Assembly (NCBI GenBank): GCA_009363875.1
Contig: CM018690.1
Coordinates: 17,625,692 to 17,689,691 of the forward strand
Source: Mikania micrantha
Lineage: Eukaryota; Streptophyta; Magnoliopsida; Asterales; Asteraceae
DNA: 64,000 nucleotides
Direction of reading: 5' to 3'
The notes below the pieces were generated by a model. It was not told where the DNA came from. It worked only from the letters and a program-made list of their open reading frames with translations, and made no database searches. Positions within the stretch are counted from its first letter, which is position 1. Every line of letters starts with the position of its first letter. The translations under genes were made by a program, and so were the position numbers. Positions 20,671 through 31,968 of this stretch are shown here, piece after piece.

Positions 20671-22365
20671 TATAAGTAATGTCTCCATATAAGTAATGTC
20701 TCCGTATCTTCAATGCAAAAATAACAGCTGCTAATTCGAGATCATGTGTTGGATAATTAACCTCATAAGGTTTCAATTGCCGAGAAGCATAAGCAATAAC
20801 CTTACCGTGTTGCATCAACACACAACCTAATCCTTTCTTAGAAGCATCACTATAAATTTGGTAGCCGCCTGTGCCTGAAGGTAAACTGAGAATCGGGGCA
20901 GATACCAATCTTTTCTTTAATTCTTGGAAACTCTTCTCACGTTCATCATTCCAAGAATACTTGACTCCTTTTCTCAACAGTTGCGTAAGAGGTAAAACGA
21001 TCTTCGAGAATCCTTCAACAAATCTACGATAATAGCCTGCTAGGCCCAAAAAGCTTCGGATTTCTGTAACCGAGGTAGGTGTAGGCCATTTTGTGATAGC
21101 TTCAACTTTTGTTGGGTCCATCGTAATTCCATCAGCAGAAATTACATGGCCCAGAAATGCAACTTTATCTAGCCAGAAGTCGCACTTTGAAAATTTTGCA
21201 TATAACTTCTTTTGTTGTAAGATTTCAAGTACTGCTCGAAGATGTTCTTCATGTTCTTTCTTACTTTTCGAGTATACAAGAATATCATCGATGAATACAA
21301 TGACAAACTTGTCAAGAAAGTCATGAAATACCCGATTCATCAAATCCATGAACACGGCTGGAGCATTGGTTAATCCGAATGGCATCACTACAAATTCATA
21401 GTGACCATATCGAGTACGAAAAGCAGATTTGGAAATATCTGAGTCCTTGATTTTTAACTGATGGTAACCAGATCTCAGATCAATTTTTGAAAAGCACTTC
21501 GCACCTTGAAGTTGATCAAACAAATCATCAATGCGCGGCAAAGGATATCGATTGCGGATGGTAATCTTATTGAGTTCACGATAATCTATACACAATCTCA
21601 TTGTGCCATCTTTCTTTTTAACGAATAATACCGGTGCACCCCATGGTGAAACACTGGGTCGAATGAATCCTAGATCCAATAACTCTTCTAATTGTTCCTT
21701 CAACTCCTTGAGTTCTGTTGGTGCCATACGATAAGGTGCTTTGGAAATTGGTTCAGCTCCAGGGACGAGATCAATCGTAAATTCAACTTCACGGTCAGGT
21801 GGAACACCAGGCAATTTTTCAGGAAAAACATCAGGAAATTCACAAACAACAGGATGATCTGAAATGCTAAGTTCATTTTCAGAATCAACTTTTACTGATG
21901 CTAGAAATCCGGCACAACCATGTGACAGAAACTTTTGAGCTTTGAGAGCTGAGATTATTTTCAGAGGTTTACGTGGTTGAGTTCCTTGATAAACAAGCAA
22001 AGGACTCATCGGATCGCCAAAGAGTACACGATGTGTTTGACAATCTATGGTGACTCGGTGCTTGGATAACCAATCCATACCCAGAATCATGTCAAAATCA
22101 TTTATTTGCATCGGAAATAAATCAGCCTTTCGGATATTAGATTCGATCTGAATCGGACAATCGCAGAACATGTGTGAAATATAAATCGAATCTCCGATAG
22201 TAGTGGTAATAACCAGTGCAGGTTCCAGAATAGTCGGTGCAATCATGAGGTACTTTGTAAAAAGATTAGACACTATCGAATGTGTAGCACCCGTGTCAAA
22301 TAACACATATATGTCATGGATGCCATAACGAAGAGTACCGGAAATGATACCTAAATCAGTACTAA
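20630..22365 (-). pseudogene. Ty3/gypsy protease, RT and RNase H
   Basis: The aspartic protease motif LFDTGATHSIVS lies about 30 residues in. RT carries KDGTMRLCIDYRELN, the catalytic FIDDILVYS, and LGHVISADG; RNase H carries YSDASKKGLGCVL. The frame has no ATG near its start and joins gag only if 22366-22438 is removed (see the intron-like feature). It goes out of frame at a 17-bp tandem duplication in RNase H. The protein otherwise shows no missing catalytic motif, which fits the very similar LTRs: a young, recently disabled copy. Confidence 0.9.
20671..20704. repeat. 17-bp tandem duplication causing frameshift in RNase H
   Basis: TATAAGTAATGTCTCC plus A or G occurs twice in direct succession (20671-20687 and 20688-20704). 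The 17-base gain shifts the reading frame between the RT-RNase H and integrase parts. Confidence 0.93.
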
Positions 22366-22438
22366 CTAGGTAAGACAAGTTTAATTACAGATAATTAAAA
22401 TTAAATAACACAGATATATTACAGAAATTTAATTTTAC
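22366..22438 (-). other. Intron-like segment between gag and protease frames
   Basis: On the minus strand it begins GTAAAATT and ends TTACCTAG, is AT-rich, carries the gag stop codon, and is 73 nt long. Taking it out would put gag (ending after 1 base of a codon at 22439) and protease (starting at base 2 of a codon at 22365) in one frame. It may be a short GT-AG intron or a lesion that mimics one. Plant introns this short are near the minimum, so confidence is limited. Confidence 0.45.
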
Positions 22439-23687
22439 ATAAATTCGCACATGGTGTCTTTGCTGCATCGTGTGCAGTCAGTGCAAATACTCTTCCGCCA
22501 GTAGTAGCTCTACCAGGGTTTCCGCCAATATTAGCCCGCGTATCCGGCTGAGGACAATCCTTAACCATGTGACCGATTTGTCCACATCTAAAACATAAAC
22601 CTCTAGTAAAACGACAAATTCCTCGGTGAGGTCTACCACAAATGGTACATGGTGGAGGTGGGTTGGGATATGGATTCAATGGTTGGGCACGATTGGTGAC
22701 ACGAGGCACTAAAGTTCGATTCTGATTCGGTTTGTTTTGAGGTGGCTTAGGAGTACCGAAACGAAATGCTTGAGAGTTATGTTGTTGAAACTGATTACGG
22801 TTATACCCAGAATATTGATTAGGATTGAATTTTGGTTTATAGCTTTTTGAATAAGAAGTTTGTGATGATGGTTGTCCAGAATACGAAACGCTATCACCTT
22901 CACGTTCCCTCTTTTTATTTTCCCCAGATGGTTTCACCTGTTCAGCCAACTCAAGAGTTTGAACAGCGTCAGCAACTTCAGTGATGTTATTAAATTTCAT
23001 CATCACTATCATTTTCCTAAACCTTTCACACACTGCCCATTTCAGTTTGTTAGCTTGCATTTGTTGATTTCCTGCTGCCTCTCCCAGAAAACTGGCTAAC
23101 CTTGTAAATCGAGCCATAAACTCTCTCATTGACTCATTGTCCTTCTGAGCAATGGTAGCATATTCCCGATAATACTTTTCTTGGTGAGAGGTGGGGAAAT
23201 ATTGCCGATAAAATATTTCTTTGAATTCATTCCAAGCCAACGTCGCTGCATATACATCTCCACCATGTGCATGCTTAATCCCTCTCCACCAGGATTGTGC
23301 ATCATCCTCCAATTTATACGCTGCTAGCCTTACTTTATACTGCTCCTCAACACCCAAAACCTCAAAAATCTTCTCTATGTGCATAATCCAGTTACATGCA
23401 TCCATAGGATCAGGAGCAGAACTAAAAGATCGTGGTTTTTGTTTCTGAAATCTGGTTAGCCACTCATGAATTTCTGAGGTCGTGTTGTATATATGATTTT
23501 CGGGCCCAAACAGTGGAGGATCTGGAATATGAGGAGGTGGATACAGCGGAGGAGGAGGAATTGAATTATTCTGGCTATGATTTAACCGTCCCATGATTGT
23601 CTCCAACATATTTGGAAGTTGTTCCGAGAATGTTCGATTAATAGCAGCGGTAATCGCAGGATCAGTTTGCGTATTTTCAGAAGACAT
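22419..23687 (-). CDS. Ty3/gypsy Gag polyprotein, 422 aa as read without splicing
   Basis: ATG at 23687, 133 bases below the primer site. A Pro-rich N-terminus is followed by the retrotransposon Gag capsid domain (about 90-270; WIMHIEKIFEVLG, DDAQSWWRG, FYRQYFPTS, EFMARFTRLA). A basic Asn/Gln-rich region and two Cys-rich knuckles come next (CTICGRPHRGIC and CFRCGQIGHMVKDC). Gag forms virus-like particles and packages RNA. It ends with RVFALTAHDAA, the usual gag-protease linker in plant chromoviruses, and then meets a stop about 10 codons later. In relatives this linker runs straight into protease, which is why an intron or lesion is suspected. Confidence 0.92.
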   Translation of the reverse strand: MSSENTQTDPAITAAINRTFSEQLPNMLETIMGRLNHSQNNSIPPPPLYPPPHIPDPPLFGPENHIYNTTSEIHEWLTRFQKQKPRSFSSAPDPMDACNWIMHIEKIFEVLGVEEQYKVRLAAYKLEDDAQSWWRGIKHAHGGDVYAATLAWNEFKEIFYRQYFPTSHQEKYYREYATIAQKDNESMREFMARFTRLASFLGEAAGNQQMQANKLKWAVCERFRKMIVMMKFNNITEVADAVQTLELAEQVKPSGENKKREREGDSVSYSGQPSSQTSYSKSYKPKFNPNQYSGYNRNQFQQHNSQAFRFGTPKPPQNKPNQNRTLVPRVTNRAQPLNPYPNPPPPCTICGRPHRGICRFTRGLCFRCGQIGHMVKDCPQPDTRANIGGNPGRATTGGRVFALTAHDAAKTPCANLCKIKFL

Positions 23688-23819
23688 CTATAATAAAATT
23701 AATCGATTTAGGAAAATAAAATGATATATTAGAAAATTTAAAATCCTAACCCGATGTCTACCCATTAGCCTCACATGTCTTACTTATTTAGTTTAAGTTT
23801 TCTACAGGAAAGAGCCTTA

Positions 23820-23831
23820 GCTCTGATACCA
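23820..23831 (-). promoter_or_regulatory. Primer-binding site of Tekay-like element
   Basis: The minus strand reads TGGTATCAGAGC, complementary to the initiator tRNA-Met 3' end, five bases from the 5' LTR boundary at 23837. Confidence 0.93.
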
Positions 23832-23836
23832 TAAGC

Positions 23837-25381
23837 TGCGACACCCCAACCTGGTTTAGGCTGACGTGTCACGTATACGGAATCAGAAGTAAATGCAACA
23901 ATCCCAAATGTATTTAAAATATAAATACATAAGTCTTAAGTTGATAATTAAACATAACAAAACAAATATTTAAGTTTTAAGTATTGATTATTACATTTAC
24001 TACAGTAACGGAAATTTTCAGATTTAGCTCCGATTTTACTCTCAAAAGTTCCCCGCCTGGTTTTCTTGATTACCTACACAAAAGAGATAAACACCACAAA
24101 AACAAATACGGCTGAGCCAAAGAATGCTCAGTAACGGATAAACAACAGTAAATAAAAAAAATTCAAAAGGTGGTGAAGATAATCAGAATAACGGTCAGAA
24201 ACAGAAATCAGTAACAGAGCAGTAACAGAAACAGAACAGTAAAAAAGTAATCTGACTTTGATAAAATATAACCTTTCAGAAACAATAACACAGGTTATAT
24301 CGTAAGTCAGAATTATAACATTACAGAATATACCACGAGCCGACTGTACGTATAATAAGTGTAAGGCTCACGGGTAGCTACTCCCGCTTACCAGACACAT
24401 GAGATAGTTAGTGTTGGCATACACGTCACTATCCCCCAGAATCAGAAGGTACAGTTTAAAATTATCCTAGGACCAGTCCATACGCCTCCCCAGAATTCAG
24501 TAGGTGCACAAATGTACTATCAGAGTACTAATGGAGACGCCGTGAACTCAACTAACCGTCACGGATGGTTCCACATTATGGTTGCCGCCATAATGGGCCT
24601 GTAGTCATCCTTACAGGTAGGGGCATGCTCGGGTAACAGAGTACAAGTTCAGAAAGTTCAGTAGGGTAGTCATACTACCAATTAAGCGATAATCAGGATC
24701 ATGCAATAATGAGTACAACGTAATTTAGAGTTATTGCATGTTAAACGAAACAGAGAAACACGATATCATATCGTGGCAATCAGAATTCAAAATATAATAA
24801 GAAATGAATTTTAATGATTACAAAAACGGTTTACAGAAACATATTACAGAACAGAATATACTATGATTTAAATAAACAGAATCCGTACCTTAGCCTCATA
24901 AATTTTATCTCAGATAATTATAAACTAAACACGCAGTCCAGTCTTCGATGATTCAGAAATCTGTGTTTTTGAGTGATTTCACGTTAATTTAAATGGATTT
25001 TGATTCTGTATAATCAGTTAAATCTCGGTGACTTGGGCCATTTAGCGTTTAACCGGTCGAATCGCTTTAATTTATTTGGTCGTTTATTAACGTTTATAAT
25101 TATTTGTTATTCTCTTAAATTTATAACTAAATTTACAATTTTTATTTATTGGTTATGAAATTTTCTAAATCGTTCTTATTATTATTTTTTTTTATATAAA
25201 TAAAACATCAAACCTGGTCAAAGGATGTTTTGACCCCAAGACCATTTCTTCTCTAATATCATGTCTTACCAATTTGAATATACTTTCAATTATTAATTCA
25301 AGTGATTATAAATTCGTTTAACCTAAATCTTAAAGGTCATCTTCTTCACTAAAACTTTTAAAAAATGAAAACTATACCATT

Positions 25382-25413
<32 letters not shown>

Positions 25414-25591
25414 AACTTAACCCAAACACAAGAATGAAACTTCGAATTTCAAACCGGATGGAAACCGGTTTGTAAAAACAATTTAGAAGTCTATATATTG
25501 ACAGCCACATATTTGACTTGAGAAATCAATAGTTACCTCTAGATCTGAAAGATACAGAATAGCCGAAAAGATTGTCGGAACTTTTGGATAT
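23837..25591 (-). repeat. 5' LTR of Tekay-like element, part 1
   Basis: The LTR interior end (GTGTCGCA at 23837) up to the insertion site of the non-coding LTR element. The last five bases, GATAT (25587-25591), are the target duplication. It continues at 41085. Confidence 0.95.
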
Positions 25592-25782
25592 TGTAACAGC
25601 CAAAGACTTAGTACATTTGATCGCGCATGAAATCCACGCTGATTTGACAATCGAAATTATTACAGGATGGTAGTACGCGAGAAATGGTGAACGTGGGCGA
25701 AAACCATGCGCGAAACGGAGTTACGGATTGTCCGGAATCGAAAAACGAAGAAAAATTTCTAAGTATTGAATTCTGGGGATCG

Positions 25783-25905
25783 TCGCGGTACGCGAAGCTC
25801 GTGTTTGATCCTCTTCGCGGTACGCGATGTGTACAAAATATCTAAATCTTCCGGATTTCTTCGCGGTACGCGAAGCTCCTATCTGGCTACGCTCGCGGTA
25901 CGCGA
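25783..25905 (+). promoter_or_regulatory. Cluster of four TCGCGGTACGCGA motifs in LTR U3
   Basis: Perfect 13-mers TCGCGGTACGCGA (arms TCGCG/CGCGA, spacer GTA) start at 25783, 25815, 25861 and 25893, with spacings of 32, 46 and 32 bases. The cluster repeats in LTR2 and LTR3. It is CpG-dense in an AT-rich element and could be a protein-binding or methylation-sensitive control region; that role is inference. Confidence 0.8.
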
Positions 25906-27185
25906 CGAGGGGAAACCGACTTAAAGTTGGAAGAAATACCAGAATTCATCTAGAAAACTATTTTATTTCTTCCCTTCGACGTTTCCAGCCACCACACACG
26001 AAAGACCACCCTTTAATCCATCAAAACTCAATTTTGAAGGCTTCTCAAGGTTTAGAGCGCAGCAGGGAACGTTTCTGCAAGTCCGGATCATCTTTTTAAC
26101 CGCAGAACTCCGTCTGAAGAGGTAACGGTTCATTCTAACCTTCTAGATTGGTAATAATTGATTAAATCTTGTTTCTGAACGTGATGATATAGTTAGGGTT
26201 GTTGATTATTGCCTAGATGATGGCTAGGATTAATTATAAACAAAAAAACTCAAACTGTTAATGGGAAAATCCTTGTTTTGAGCCGTTGTAATGCCCGGTT
26301 TGCATGAAATCATAATAATGGTTATATTGGTTTAAACCATTTGGTAGTGACAAAGTATGTGATTAGTTTAATAAATTTTTGGACATACAAGGTTAATTCT
26401 AAGTGTTTTAAACTAATCACAGTCATTAACATACTCACTGGAACGAGTATATGATGTTTATGATAACAGGCAGATTAGAATGTTAAACATGGTTATTAAA
26501 CCTATTCTAATACTACCTTGTGATATTTCATGATATTTGGGTAATCAATAACAAGGATCTATCATTTCTAAGCCATTAATCTGTCTAGGAACCTGTCTAG
26601 TGGGATAATCAACAACATTAACTATTTGATGACTATCAAGGCAATGTCTTTGACATTGAATGTTCAGAAAGATTCAATCAGTAAGTAGCAACGCCTAAGA
26701 CGAATTAAGTAAATAAGAGAATACGCTTAATTAAGCCGAGCGAATAAGCAATCTTAAGCATAACAAGATTGTAAAGATAAGAATGATCAAAATGAGTGTA
26801 AACGGAATTTTGGAATAAAGTTCCGAATGAAAGTTACGATATGCCGAAGTTTTGAGCGGTAATCGTAAATTGAGAACCTTAATGATAAGGTTATAATCAT
26901 GATGATATGTTCATATTAATAGGATATCATTGTGAAGTGAGAAAGTAAGGAAAGGAAGAGGAGCTATCAAATTGTGCTTAGCTCAGGTGAGTTCTATGAG
27001 CCCTCTTTTACTATTTTAACGTTTTAGGACTGATGTGCATGCATGATAAATATCTTTGAAATGATTGTGAGTTCTTAAAGCCCTGTTTTAAATGTTTTAT
27101 CATTTTGGGCTGATATGCATGTTATAAAGTTCTGTTATGAAAATGATTGTATGTATGTATAAAGTATTGTATGAAAGTGATTTTA

Positions 27186-28000
27186 ACCTGATTATAGTCA
27201 GGTAAAACATGTTTACAGATAAAGAAAGTTTACAGATAAAGAATGTTTATAGATAAAGAATGTTTTAAAGAAAAGAATGTTTTAAGTCTCAACTATGATT
27301 GAGAAGTAAATGATTTTAAGAATTTCAGCTGAGATGTAATGAATATGTTAAGTCTCAATGATGATTGAGAAGTAAATGATTTTTAAGAATCTCAGCTAAA
27401 ATATGATGAATGTTTTAAAGTCTCAACTGCGGTTGAGAAAGAAATGATTTTAAAGGACTCAACCGAGGTTGAGTAGGAAATGAGGTTTTGCTGGCTGCGG
27501 TTGGGCAAAACTTGAACACTACGGTGAAAGGAGCCGTTTATGATGATGATGGTTTAAATGATTTAAACCATATTATGTATGAATGATATATGTAAAGAAG
27601 TCTTGTACCGGTATGAGCCGTCAATTTCGGTTGATGGTTAAAGAGTCCTGTGAAAGAACAGGCCTGCCGACTGTGTGTCGCCAGTTCAGTTAAAGAAATC
27701 TTAGGCATGCTTGAGTTATCAGCTGCGCGTTGATAGTGTTAAAGAAATCTTATACATGTATGAGTTACCAGCTGCGGGTTGGTAGTTAAAGAGCTTTATG
27801 CTGCACAAGCCTGTTGACTTCGGGTCAACAGTTGAGGCTAATGTTTTATGAATAATATGATAGATGTTATGATGACAGGTATGTTATACCTGTGAATTAT
27901 GTTATATTTTATAAAGTTTTGAGACTGTTGACTTGGGTCAATAGTAATGGCTAATGTTTTATGTTCAGTATGACTGAGACTGTTGACTTCGGTCAGCAGT
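27186..28000 (+). repeat. Array of about a dozen short hairpins in LTR1
   Basis: Successive short inverted repeats with different stems: ACCTGA/TCAGGT, TCTCAA/TTGAGA (twice), TCTCAAC/GTTGAGA, ACTCAAC/GTTGAGT, TTTTGC/GCAAAA, GGTTTAAA/TTTAAACC, TATCA/TGATA, TACCA/TGGTA, CTGTTGAC/GTCAACAG, AGGTAT/ATACCT, and two ACTGTTGAC-type stems with wobble pairs. Loops often read CTGCGG, TTCGG or TATGA. The same series is in LTR2 (33562-34376) and LTR3 (39939-40753). Confidence 0.75.
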
Positions 28001-28329
28001 AAGTTATGATGCTATGTATGTTATAACTTATGTTGTGTTATATACAGATATGAATGGGTAAAGATTTTTATGAAAAAATTAACTTAGAACTCACCAGCGA
28101 AAGCTGACTTGTTTTAGCATGCATGTCAGGTTGAGCAGATTATGACGAAGATATGATGGCTCGTGGCATGGCATAAGGACTACCTATTCAAGAGCTGGCA
28201 TTCCTGTTAAGAGTTAAATGTTATGTAATGATTTCCGCTGCTATAACATAAGATTGTTCTATGGTTTAAGAGCTATGCTTTTGATGTGTAACCAACCGAG
28301 GGACTCCCGGGGATCGGGGCCTCTCAAGT

Positions 28330-28342
28330 TGGTATCAGAGCC
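28330..28342 (+). promoter_or_regulatory. Primer-binding site, internal 1
   Basis: TGGTATCAGAGCC, three bases after LTR1, complementary to initiator tRNA-Met. A second copy after LTR2 is at 34705-34717. Confidence 0.93.
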
Positions 28343-29586
28343 ATAGTTTGAGAGATTCGGGCATAACCTGATGCCTGAACTTAAACTGAGAATGGGACCA
28401 AGGTTAAGGAAGCCAGTCAAAGGTTGTTCAATGCCACGAGCGTCATGCTAAAGTAAAGAGTATATGTTATGAAATAGTGTAAATAGATTTAATATGTATA
28501 TGTCTGAAAGTTAATGTGAAGTAGTTAAAGTAAAATACATGTATATGTACCTATATGTGTTAAGATGTATGAATATGTTGGAATGTTTAGACTATTGGTA
28601 ATAATAATATTTATTAGGAAATGAACTAGGCATGTGTTGGAAGAAACCCTAGACACACGAGTACAGATAAATAGGGACCGCAATTAGCTACTGCGGTTAC
28701 GAATTTATCTATATGAGTAATGCTCGGGTTTCGTCTGTCACATGACTTGGACGTCAAAGGAAAGATTCCATGACCAAACGAAGTATAACCACTTGATGCC
28801 AATAAAGGTAAAGAACAAAATGAAATTATAAAGGTTGATAGAGTTGTGAAAACAATTGGGAATGCTTGTTTGGTCAGAAGAATATTGGTTAAGGTCTTAC
28901 CTTATTGGTTTGACAAAGATTCATGGATTAATAGGTATAAAGTATAAATGAGAATAATATAAACAAGGTTGGAAAAGTAAATGATTAATGACATTCCGGA
29001 CACTGTTATTAATGATTTACTATACAACTGAGTTTGTATTATTGTCTATCATACGCATACCTTATATATCCTAAATTGCATTAGGGTCATGTTGATTGCA
29101 TTATTGAAGTTATTGGGAAGTTAATGCTGAATGGCATATCCTAAGGAATGGTAAACGTGCTAACTAAAAGGTCGATAATGAAGGAAACCATTGGAACATG
29201 AAAACAGAGTTCGATCAACGATAGAAATATATTTTGAAGATGATGACGGTCCAAGAAATAAAGCATACATGGAAAGTGTTGAGGACAACAATGATGAATG
29301 CAGTGCAGGGTGTTATAACTCGGGCAACGGTAACATGATGAAGATAGGAATGTATGTATATCAATATGGATGAAATAAATCAATCACGGATGAAGAGAAT
29401 CAGCATGGTTGACTGAGTTTATGTGTAGGTGATCCAATTGGTTTACGAATGATAGAACTAACGTATGAATGAAGGAAATGGCTTATAAAGGAACTAAGGA
29501 ACTTTATTTATGGATGAATTATTCATCACATGCGAATAAATAATGTTATAAAGTAAGGATGAGTACATCCGATTGAGGTAATGTAA

Positions 29587-29624
<38 letters not shown>

Positions 29625-31507
29625 CCTAGAGATTAGATGAGATTATTCTCTGTGTTATGAATAATAATGCTTTGTTAGTATCCTAAATCCTGACAAGGTT
29701 CCACTAGGTTGGGAAATGCATGTTGACATTAGGATTTGGAAATTTCACTGATGTTTACTAAACGTTAAAGTGAGATATTAAAGCTGACTACACGAACATA
29801 GGTGATAAAGGTGTGATTAGGGATTGATAAGCAAAGATAAATGATGGTAAATGAATGCATGCCTGACATAGGGTATAAGTGAATGAAAAGTATAGAGTTA
29901 GTCTTATGTCAAATGCGAATGAAAAGAAATGTTAAACCATCAAGAAAGTTCGAAGGTTATGAAAGGGTGAAATAATACGAATTGCTTTTGACAAGAAGTG
30001 ATGTGACGACCTATTGAACCAAGAACTGGTATGCTAAAGATGTTAGAGATGATTTTAATAACTCTAACGTAAAGCTATTTATGTTAGAGGAGGATACCTA
30101 CGTGTTGCAACATTGTTATCGTTTAATAAACTATATTATCTTCACAAGATGACAGATGTTGAACATGCATAGAATATGTATAGAGCTTAAAATATAGATT
30201 GTAAGATGTGGGTTTAATACGGTTATAGATATTAAGAGAGTCTTGTATCTATGGCAAGAAACTACTTAAGTAGCTTTGTATTAATACAAGCTTAAAGATA
30301 AAGAATGATTGCCATTGTCTCAGGTGTAAGAAAATTCATGGTATCGTTATGTGATAGTGTGCATACGTATGTTATCAAAGGAAGGTTTTATGATAAGATT
30401 GTTGTGCATAAAGTGGATCAAATGATGCAGTTTCCTTGTTGAGGCAAACGATAAAGTCTTCTTAACAATGGAAAATGATGAAGCCCTCTTAATGAGGCAA
30501 ATGATAATGTAAATGATAAAGTCCTCCTATTGAGGGGAAACAAGAAGATTCTTATTATAAGTTGATCAACGAAATCTCGCCGTAGCGCTATGATTTGGGT
30601 TGGTCTGTTTTATGTAATGAAAAATTTGGTTGGCCTTATGCATTGACAACCTTATGTGTTAAGATATGTATGTAAGTTATGTTAAGAAGAGTTATTTATG
30701 ACCAAATTCCAACAAGTGCTTTGTAAATGGTTTAATGCCAAGAGAGATAAGTGTTGGTAGAGATTAAATGTGAAAATGTTAGCACAGTCAACAAAGTAAA
30801 GAATAACGCATGCTGTAGCTAAAGAATATGACATGTGGTAGCATACAGCTAGGAAAAGATGAGGACGTAAGGATTAAGTGTCATAATAAGCTACCTGTCA
30901 CAGCTAAAGTATGACATAAAGGGGAAAACGATTTGTTACCATGTGATCTTCAACGTGTGATTAAAGCATGCTTATTGTTATGTTTACGTTGTTCTGTGCT
31001 TATGATGCTGATGAACGAATGATGAATGATGATATACCATGACTATGTATGTACGTTTAGCTTTAGCACGATTTATGCATGAAAGTCGGCTAAGCATGAT
31101 GAATGCATGTTAGTAAGTTATGATGATGAATTGTATGATAACATGGTATGATGACAATTATAGGTGTTATGATGAAATCCTAGGCTGCTAGGATGACAGT
31201 ATGATGCTATGATGATTATATGCTAGCATAACGTGTTCACGATGCCATGATAAATGATATGATGATATGTTGCTAGCATGACATGGTATGATGCTCGGAT
31301 TTTATGATGATATGATACCAATAAAGTATGTTATGAGTAATCCTATGTTACTAGAAAATTTATAGGATGAAGTAGTACTAGCATGACAGGTTTAAGATGT
31401 CATGGTGACTATGATGAATGCCGTTATGATGCTAGCATGAAATGTATGATGATTATACGGAATGGTGATATGATGCTAGTGTATCATGTATGATGAATGA
31501 ATGATAT

Positions 31508-31660
31508 CCCTATAAGTGCTATAGGGTAAGTATGATGTTGCTCCCATATTCGTATGGGGTAAGTATGGTTGCTCCAGTACTTGTTACTGGGTAAGTATGG
31601 ATCTGCAGAACGCTTCGGCGGGTCAGATCAACGCTTATGGAGACTTGTGCCAACATAAGC
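31508..31660 (+). repeat. Run of five hairpins near the 3' end of internal 1
   Basis: Stems: CCCTATA/TATAGGG (31508, 31520), CCCATA/TATGGG (31543, 31553), CCAGTA/TACTGG (31574, 31585), GATCTG/CAGATC (31600, 31624) and GCTTATG/CATAAGC (31633, 31654). The first three are each followed by the constant tail (G)TAAGTATG and two are preceded by GTTGCTC or GGTTGCTC. The same run is in internal 2, near 37.89-38.04 kb. Confidence 0.85.
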
Positions 31661-31930
31661 CATTGTTACACTTGGTAGCAGTGGTTGTACGATGATTAGG
31701 AAGTGTCTAGCAGATAATGTAGGATATGTACCATTAAACGCTATTGAAGCTGATGAAATGTTAAACTACATAGAAGAACCAATTGTAATTGTTGACATAA
31801 ATAAAACAATTGCGTAACAAGACGATTAGACAAATTAAGGTTTAATGGAAACACCGAAAAGGATTTGAGGCTACATGGAAGACTGAAGGTGAGATGAAAC
31901 GACTCTACCCACGTTGTTTAATACGTAACA

Positions 31931-31968
31931 GGTTTCGAGGACGAAACCTATTGTAAGGAGGGTAGATT
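31931..31968 (+). promoter_or_regulatory. Polypurine tract and end block before LTR2
   Basis: GGTTTCGAGGACGAAACC followed by GTAAGGAGGGTAGATT and then TGTAACAGCC of LTR2. The same block ends internal 2 before LTR3 (about 38307-38344). Confidence 0.9.

Larger units (their letters stand above)
25592..28326 (+). repeat. LTR1 of non-coding element
   Basis: 2735 bp, TGTAACAGCC ... GCCTCTCA. By eye it differs from LTR2 and LTR3 at only a handful of positions (for example GTACATTT here, GCACATTT in the others). It contains a CpG-rich palindromic motif cluster near the start and a hairpin series at 27186-28000. Short open frames are conserved simply because the copies are nearly identical. Confidence 0.95.
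28327..31968 (+). other. Internal region 1 of non-coding element
   Basis: 3642 bp with a primer site at 28330, an A30 run near 29590, and many GATGATATG-like low-complexity stretches. No reading frame encodes recognisable gag or pol; an 80-aa minus frame and a 60-aa plus frame near 29.2 kb overlap and have no support. Nearly identical to internal region 2. Confidence 0.9.

Noticed and set aside
25827..26099. 90-aa frame conserved in all three LTRs of the non-coding element
   Set aside because: Conservation only reflects near-identical LTR copies; it overlaps the CpG palindrome cluster and has no protein-like features.
29141..29383. Overlapping 80-aa minus and 60-aa plus frames in internal 1 (and again in internal 2)
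   Set aside because: Opposite-strand overlap, no homology pattern, present twice only because the internals are near-identical copies.
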